From GCA-016699445 sp964555055 (lineage in GTDB: Bacteria; UBA10199; JACPAL01; GCA-016699445), in contig CAZKQW010000005.1 of NCBI GenBank assembly GCA_964555055.1, forward strand, positions 124,001 through 188,000: a stretch of DNA of 64,000 bases. The letters are read 5' to 3'. The position numbers and the translations under genes are program-made. The notes below the pieces were generated by a model. That model saw nothing but the letters and a program-made list of their open reading frames with translations. It made no database searches and was not told where the DNA came from. Within the stretch, counting starts at the first letter, position 1; the number at the start of each line of letters is the position of its first letter. Positions 59,505-64,000 of this stretch are shown piece by piece.

Positions 59505-61466
59505 ATGCTCGAGATCCGCGACGCCTTCAAAACCTACGTCATGGGCGATACGGAAGTGAGGGCTCTCCAGGGCGTCTCGCTCACGATCGAGGACGGCGAT
59601 TTCGTCGCGATCATGGGACCTTCCGGCTCCGGAAAATCGACTCTCATGCACGTCCTAGGCCTCTTGGATCAACCGGATGCCGGTTCCTACAAGATCGACG
59701 GACGGGAAGTCTCGGGATTGAGCGACCGAGAACTGGCGACGCTCCGGCGCGAGACGATCGGCTTCATCTTCCAGCAATTCCACCTCTTGCCCCGATTGAA
59801 CGCCGCGGAGAACGTCGCCCTGCCCGCTTTATACGCGAAGGGAAAACCCGACTTGAAACGCGCCCGGGATCTCCTCAAATCCGTCGGACTGGAAAAGCGC
59901 TCCGGCCACCACCCCAACGAACTCTCCGGAGGCCAGCAGCAGCGCGTCTCGATCGCCCGTTCCTTGGTCAACGCGCCGTCGGTGATCCTCGCCGACGAAC
60001 CGACGGGGAACCTCGATTCGCACAGCAAACAGGAGATCATGGGCATCTTGAAGGAACTGAACGCGAAGGGCATCACCGTGCTCATCGTCACGCACGAGGA
60101 CGACATCGGCAGCCAAACCAAGCGCGTCCTCCGGATGAGCGACGGCAAGCTCGTGTCGGACAAGCGCCTCGCGCCCATTTCCTCTCCCGCGAAAAACGCG
60201 GAAGCGTCGACGGCGCGGGTCGAGACTCCCCAAAAGGCCCCGCGATTCCAGGCCTTTTGGCAGCAAACGATCCAAGGCTTCCGCAACCTCGCGTCCAACA
60301 AAGTCCGGAGCGCCCTTTCGATGCTGGGCATCTTGATCGGCGTCGCTTCCGTGGTGGCCATGCTCGCCCTCGGCCGCGGCGCGCAAAAAGCCATCGAGAC
60401 CCAGCTTTCTTCACTGGGCTCCAACCTCCTCGTCCTGCGCCCGGGAGCCGTTCGGGTAGGCGGCGTCGCCTTGGACGCCGGCGCCGTCACGCGCCTGACC
60501 CTCGACGACATCGAGGCGATCCGCGAAAGAATCCCCGAAGTCTCCGACGTCGCCCCTTCCGTCTCGGGACGCGGCCAGGTCGCGTCGGCGGACCACAATT
60601 GGAGCACCCAAGTGCTAGGGACGACCCCCGCGTACGCGACGATGCGCGCGGCGGTTCCGGTGACGGGCCGTTTCTTTACCGAGGATGAGAATCTCCACCG
60701 CAGCCTCGTCGCCGTCGTCGGCGCCACGGTCGTCCGCGAAGTCTACGGCGACGAAGACCCGATCGGGTCGCTCTTGCGCATCAACAAAGTCGCCTTCCGC
60801 GTCGTCGGCATCTTGCCGGAAAAAGGCTCGACGGGCTGGCGGGACCAGGACGACGTCGTGGTCGTCCCCTTGGCGACCGCCATGTACCGTCTGTTGGGCA
60901 AGGATTACGTGGATTCGGTGGACATCGAAGTGGGCGCTTCGGAATCCCTGGAGGACGCCCAGGAAGCCGTCACAGACCTCATGATCGCGCGCCACCGCGT
61001 GCCGCCCTCGCAACGGCAAGACGCGTTTCAAGTCAGAAATCTATCCGAAGTGAAGGAGGCCCTGTCGGAGAGCAACCGCATCATGTCCTTCCTCTTAGCC
61101 TCGATCGCGGCGATCTCGCTTCTGGTGGGCGGGATCGGCATCATGAATATCATGCTCGTCTCGGTCACCGAGCGCACGAAGGAGATCGGCCTGCGCAAGG
61201 CCATCGGCGCGCGGCGCGAGGACATCCTTTTTCAATTCCTGATCGAATCCGTCGTCATCAGTATCGTCGGTGGCCTGGCCGGCATCCTGCTGGGCTGGCT
61301 CGCGACGGTGGCCATGTCCCTCTTCGCGGGTTGGACGACCTCGATCGCGGTCGACGCGGTCGCGCTTTCCTTTCTCTTCTCCGCCGTCATCGGCGTCGCC
61401 TTCGGCCTCTACCCCGCCAAGCGCGCCTCGGCCCTAAATCCGATCGAGGCCTTAAGATACGAATAA
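59505..61466 (+). CDS. macB: MacB-type ABC transporter, fused ATPase and permease
   Basis: The 653 residues form an N-terminal ATPase: Walker A GPSGSGKST (38-46), signature LSGGQQQR (about 143), Walker B with DEPTGNLD (about 167). The MacB core domain and FtsX-like permease follow, with one membrane helix near 265-285 and three at the C-terminus (SFLLASIAAISLLVGGIGIM and later). MacB drives export of peptides or drugs from the periplasm by mechanotransmission. It follows the adaptor by 3 bases. Confidence 0.94.
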   Translation: MLEIRDAFKTYVMGDTEVRALQGVSLTIEDGDFVAIMGPSGSGKSTLMHVLGLLDQPDAGSYKIDGREVSGLSDRELATLRRETIGFIFQQFHLLPRLNAAENVALPALYAKGKPDLKRARDLLKSVGLEKRSGHHPNELSGGQQQRVSIARSLVNAPSVILADEPTGNLDSHSKQEIMGILKELNAKGITVLIVTHEDDIGSQTKRVLRMSDGKLVSDKRLAPISSPAKNAEASTARVETPQKAPRFQAFWQQTIQGFRNLASNKVRSALSMLGILIGVASVVAMLALGRGAQKAIETQLSSLGSNLLVLRPGAVRVGGVALDAGAVTRLTLDDIEAIRERIPEVSDVAPSVSGRGQVASADHNWSTQVLGTTPAYATMRAAVPVTGRFFTEDENLHRSLVAVVGATVVREVYGDEDPIGSLLRINKVAFRVVGILPEKGSTGWRDQDDVVVVPLATAMYRLLGKDYVDSVDIEVGASESLEDAQEAVTDLMIARHRVPPSQRQDAFQVRNLSEVKEALSESNRIMSFLLASIAAISLLVGGIGIMNIMLVSVTERTKEIGLRKAIGARREDILFQFLIESVVISIVGGLAGILLGWLATVAMSLFAGWTTSIAVDAVALSFLFSAVIGVAFGLYPAKRASALNPIEALRYE

Positions 61467-61490
61467 GCTTTATAAATCTCTGAATTCATT

Positions 61491-61529
61491 AATGGAATAA
61501 TTATGGAAAAAATATGGATTGAATATGGA
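61491..61529 (+). promoter_or_regulatory. Four phased ATGGA boxes before the Xre-RES genes
   Basis: AATGGA (61491), TATGGA (61502), TATGGA (61513) and TATGGA (61524) recur at exactly 11-bp steps, one helical turn, in the AT-rich leader 38 bases before the antitoxin ATG 61567. All boxes therefore face the same side of the helix. This suits cooperative binding by the Xre-type antitoxin as autorepressor (inference). Confidence 0.6.
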
Positions 61530-61566
61530 TCAATTTAGCTTATTATCTACATTGAGGTAATTAATT

Positions 61567-61956
61567 ATGGAAACAAACATTTTCGATTCCATTCCCACTG
61601 ATGGAAAATATCTTTCGATGTTCTTTCATCATAATCGACCCGATTATGACAAAATTATCCAGACTCTCGATTTTACAAAAAAAGATATTGCAGCAGCAGC
61701 TCGTGTGCCTATGGAAGCAGTAAGAAATGACAGTCGAGGTTCTAAAGAATTCCAAAATAGACTAAAAGAGTGGGCAGTACTTCTTGCTTTAGTTGCCGAA
61801 TATTTTTCAGGAAATGCTCAGAAGATAGAGCTTTGGTTTAGGATGCCAAATCCTCTTTTAGGGAATATCTCCCCCAGAGACATGATCCGGTTTGGACGCT
61901 TTAAAAAACTGCATAAATTTATTCAGAACGCCCTTCATTCGAATAAACATACTTAA
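61567..61956 (+). CDS. Xre/MbcA-type antitoxin
   Basis: A 129-residue protein. The N-terminal part is a helix-turn-helix-like region (TLDFTKKDIAAAARVPMEAV), and the C-terminal half is the DUF2384 toxin-binding domain (LWFRMPNPLLGNISPRDMIR, then FGRFKKLHKFI). Such proteins pair with RES-domain toxins, one of which starts 2 bases downstream. A GAGGT lies before ATG 61567. The region is far AT-richer than its flanks, so the pair was probably gained by transfer. Confidence 0.85.
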   Translation: METNIFDSIPTDGKYLSMFFHHNRPDYDKIIQTLDFTKKDIAAAARVPMEAVRNDSRGSKEFQNRLKEWAVLLALVAEYFSGNAQKIELWFRMPNPLLGNISPRDMIRFGRFKKLHKFIQNALHSNKHT

Positions 61957-61958
61957 TC

Positions 61959-62879
61959 ATGTCCAGGGCAAGACAGTATCAAAGAAAAAAATTTAAAAGA
62001 AGAAGTCTTCTTTGCCTTCAAAATACTCCCACAACTTTACTTGTTTTAGATGACTACCAAGGAAATGACATTAAAAGTTTAGCCAAACGCGGCGAAAAAC
62101 TCTCAAGATATCAATTAGAATTTTATTCAACACTCAACAATCAAAGAACTCAAATTATTAGCGAGTTACGAGATTCATTATCTAAAAATACGCGGCGTGG
62201 TTTTGAATTTACAGGCTGGCAACGCTCTATCACTTATGAATGGTGTACAAAACCTCTGTCTTCACGAGGTAGCCTTATCGATCCAGGGGGTCGCTTCAAT
62301 ATCGGAGATATAGACCCAGATAGATTTCCAATTTTCCCGGCTCTTTATATTGCCAGCGACAAAGCAACGGCTTTGCAAGAGCATCTGGGACAAGATGAAG
62401 AACATCACTCTAAATTAAGCGCTTACGAACTAGCACTTTCTAACCCGCAATCAGTTTCAATTGTCTCCTTATCAGGAAAAATAGAAAATATTATCGATTT
62501 AACAGATAAAAAATCCCTCAATAGTTTTTGTTCACTAATCAAAGATTTTAAAATTCCTATTTCTCTACAAAAATCAGCCAGAGAACTTAAACTACCTCCA
62601 CCAACCGCAGCTAAAACAGTTGATCAAATTTTATTAACCCTCCTGGAACCAAATTGGCGATCGCAACCCATGCAATTTGATATTCCGGCGAATTCTCAAA
62701 TATTTGGACAAATCGTTTCATCCGCCGGCATTGAAGGCATCCTCTACCCTTCGAAAATGAATGGGGAACCTTGTTTGGCCATCTTTCCAAAAAATTTTAA
62801 AAATTCACCTTCGTTTATAAAATTAGACGACCCAGCTCCTCCCGAAACTAAAATAACAATTTTAGACAGCACTACTTAG
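61959..62879 (+). CDS. RES-domain toxin
   Basis: A 306-residue protein with the RES domain from about residue 85: LSSRGSLIDPGGRFNIGDID has the Arg and Gly signature, then FPALYIASDKATALQEHLGQ, and near the end SSAGIEGILYPSK. RES toxins (MbcT, Res) break down NAD and stop growth. An N-terminal extension of about 85 residues has no known function and is longer than in most members. It ends the AT-rich block. Confidence 0.88.
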   Translation: MSRARQYQRKKFKRRSLLCLQNTPTTLLVLDDYQGNDIKSLAKRGEKLSRYQLEFYSTLNNQRTQIISELRDSLSKNTRRGFEFTGWQRSITYEWCTKPLSSRGSLIDPGGRFNIGDIDPDRFPIFPALYIASDKATALQEHLGQDEEHHSKLSAYELALSNPQSVSIVSLSGKIENIIDLTDKKSLNSFCSLIKDFKIPISLQKSARELKLPPPTAAKTVDQILLTLLEPNWRSQPMQFDIPANSQIFGQIVSSAGIEGILYPSKMNGEPCLAIFPKNFKNSPSFIKLDDPAPPETKITILDSTT

Positions 62880-63019
62880 GAAAAATGCATATAGTTCTGA
62901 TGAACCTATTTTCTACTTTTGAGTTTTTTAAAGTCGCGCCTTAAATTCCTCAAAGGTTCCACCTTGCCTCATTACCGATTTCCTGACAAATTCGCGGTCC
63001 ACAAAACTTCGGGGGAGAG

Positions 63020-64000
63020 ATGCTCAAACAACTATTCGCGCGCAAGTCGATCGACCAACTGAAGGCGGAGGCCGAGGGGGACAACCAACTCCACCGCGCC
63101 CTCGGGCCGTGGCATCTTTTCGCTTTAGGGGTCGGGGCCATCATCGGCGCGGGGATTTTCGTCCTGACCGGCTTAGCCGCCAAGGAACACGCCGGACCGG
63201 CCCTCACGATCGCCTTCATCATCTCGGGCTTCGGCTGCGCGTGCGCCGGTCTTTGCTACGCGGAATTCGCGTCGATGGTCCCCGTGGCCGGATCGGCTTA
63301 TACGTACGCGTACGCGACCTTGGGCGAACTCTTCGCCTGGATCATCGGCTGGGACTTGATCCTGGAATACGCCATGGCCTCCAGCGCCGTGGCCGTGGGC
63401 TGGTCGAAATACGTCGTCAAATTTTTGGAAAATTACGAGATCTACCTCCCCCCCACGCTCTACCATGACCCTCAAAGCTACGCGCAGAGCGTCGGGGCCC
63501 TTCAAAACAACGACATCCTCAAAGACGCCGGTTTTTTCCAGAGCTTGAGAATGATGTTTTCGGGGGAACTCCCCTTCTCCATGAATGTCGTCGCCATGCT
63601 GGTCTTGGCCGTCGTCACCGTCATCCTCGTGAAAGGCATCAAGGAATCGGCGCGGTTCAATACGACCTTCGTCTTCGTCAAACTCTTCGTCGTCTTGATG
63701 GTCATCGCCTTGGGCGCCCCGCACGTCGATACCCAAAACTGGATCCCCTACATGCCCTTCGGCTGGAAAGGCGTCTTTTCCGCCGCCGCGTACGTCTTCT
63801 TCGCCTACATCGGCTTCGACTCCGTCTCCACGCATGCGGAAGAAGCCATCAATCCCCAACGCGACGTCCCGCTCGGGATCATCGGATCGCTTTTCTTTTG
63901 CACCCTGCTCTACATCGCGGTCGCGGCCGTCTTGACCGGCATGGTCAAATACGACCAGATCGACATCCACGCGCCCATCGCCTCCGCCTTCGCGGGCTTA
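63020..64000 (+). CDS. APC-family amino acid permease, N-terminal part
   Basis: The first 327 codons of a membrane transporter that runs past the window. GPWHLFALGVGAIIGAGIFV with the glycine-rich helix 1 and the GLAAKEHAGPALTIAF stretch are typical of cationic amino acid (CAT-type) permeases, as are CYAEFASMVPVAGSAYTYAY and FFAYIGFDSVSTHAEEAINP. About nine helices are within the window. ATG 63020 is preceded by GGGGGAGA. Confidence 0.93.
   Translation, partial: MLKQLFARKSIDQLKAEAEGDNQLHRALGPWHLFALGVGAIIGAGIFVLTGLAAKEHAGPALTIAFIISGFGCACAGLCYAEFASMVPVAGSAYTYAYATLGELFAWIIGWDLILEYAMASSAVAVGWSKYVVKFLENYEIYLPPTLYHDPQSYAQSVGALQNNDILKDAGFFQSLRMMFSGELPFSMNVVAMLVLAVVTVILVKGIKESARFNTTFVFVKLFVVLMVIALGAPHVDTQNWIPYMPFGWKGVFSAAAYVFFAYIGFDSVSTHAEEAINPQRDVPLGIIGSLFFCTLLYIAVAAVLTGMVKYDQIDIHAPIASAFAGL

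Noticed and set aside
1..64000. CRISPR array
   Set aside because: No stretch shows regularly spaced identical repeats of 24 bases or more. The short tandem repeats at 35249 and the boxes at 61491 are 11-bp units without spacers.

Overview
The window is a contiguous piece of a Gram-negative bacterial chromosome. A TolC-type outer membrane protein, a DUF1207 outer membrane protein, a periplasmic adaptor and a secreted Cu/Zn superoxide dismutase show the double envelope. Two DUF507 proteins beside peptide deformylase and a gap-pgk-tpiA-secG run, an Rsm22-family methyltransferase and several orphan genes suggest a lineage of the former Deltaproteobacteria or a neighbouring candidate group. That placement is inference; no rRNA is present. 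The core is GC-rich. Two blocks are visibly AT-richer and look acquired: about 20.4-31.4 kb and 61.5-62.9 kb.

Layout. 1-5.3 kb: end of priA, def, two DUF507 genes, lower glycolysis (gap, pgk, tpiA), secG, a long imperfect hairpin, tRNA-Leu(GAG) and a terminator. 5.4-20.2 kb: small or orphan genes (SWIM zinc finger, DUF5522, FKBP isomerase, Rsm22 family, RluA-type pseudouridine synthase, HtpX, ECF sigma factor with a membrane partner, a crotonase-like protein without the usual catalytic glutamates, SodC). 20.4-34.6 kb: a genomic island ending at tRNA-Asn(GTT). It carries a type I restriction-modification system (hsdR, fic, hsdM, hsdS), a cargo of unrecognised genes behind hsdS including a predicted PD-(D/E)xK nuclease of 801 residues, a phage-like small terminase gene, and a large serine recombinase whose 3' end runs into the tRNA. 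34.5-43.1 kb: a broken GIY-YIG gene, an operon of phosphatidylserine decarboxylase, membrane alkaline-phosphatase-superfamily enzyme and 2OG-Fe(II)-like oxygenase, a decayed PurD-like gene, and a methyltransferase fused to a heme-oxygenase-like iron enzyme. 43.2-57.1 kb: DUF1207, a CLC-F-type transporter divergent from a Kef-type antiporter, two tandem disordered proteins, a flippase-like protein, RhlE helicase, a HicAB pair and a copper-type P1B ATPase. 57.2-64 kb: a TolC-MacA-MacB type export operon, a Xre-RES toxin-antitoxin pair and the start of an amino acid permease.

The strongest candidate for something new is the cargo behind hsdS. The gene after hsdS encodes a three-helix membrane protein whose last 14 residues nearly repeat the conserved C-terminal tail of HsdS, and a 43-bp imperfect direct repeat ends exactly at both stop codons. 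Genes seem to have been slotted in behind hsdS with a copy of the tail, either as a recombination scar or as a docking peptide for the restriction complex. The same island has two symmetric operator-like arrays, one before hsdR and one over a strong -35 element before fic.
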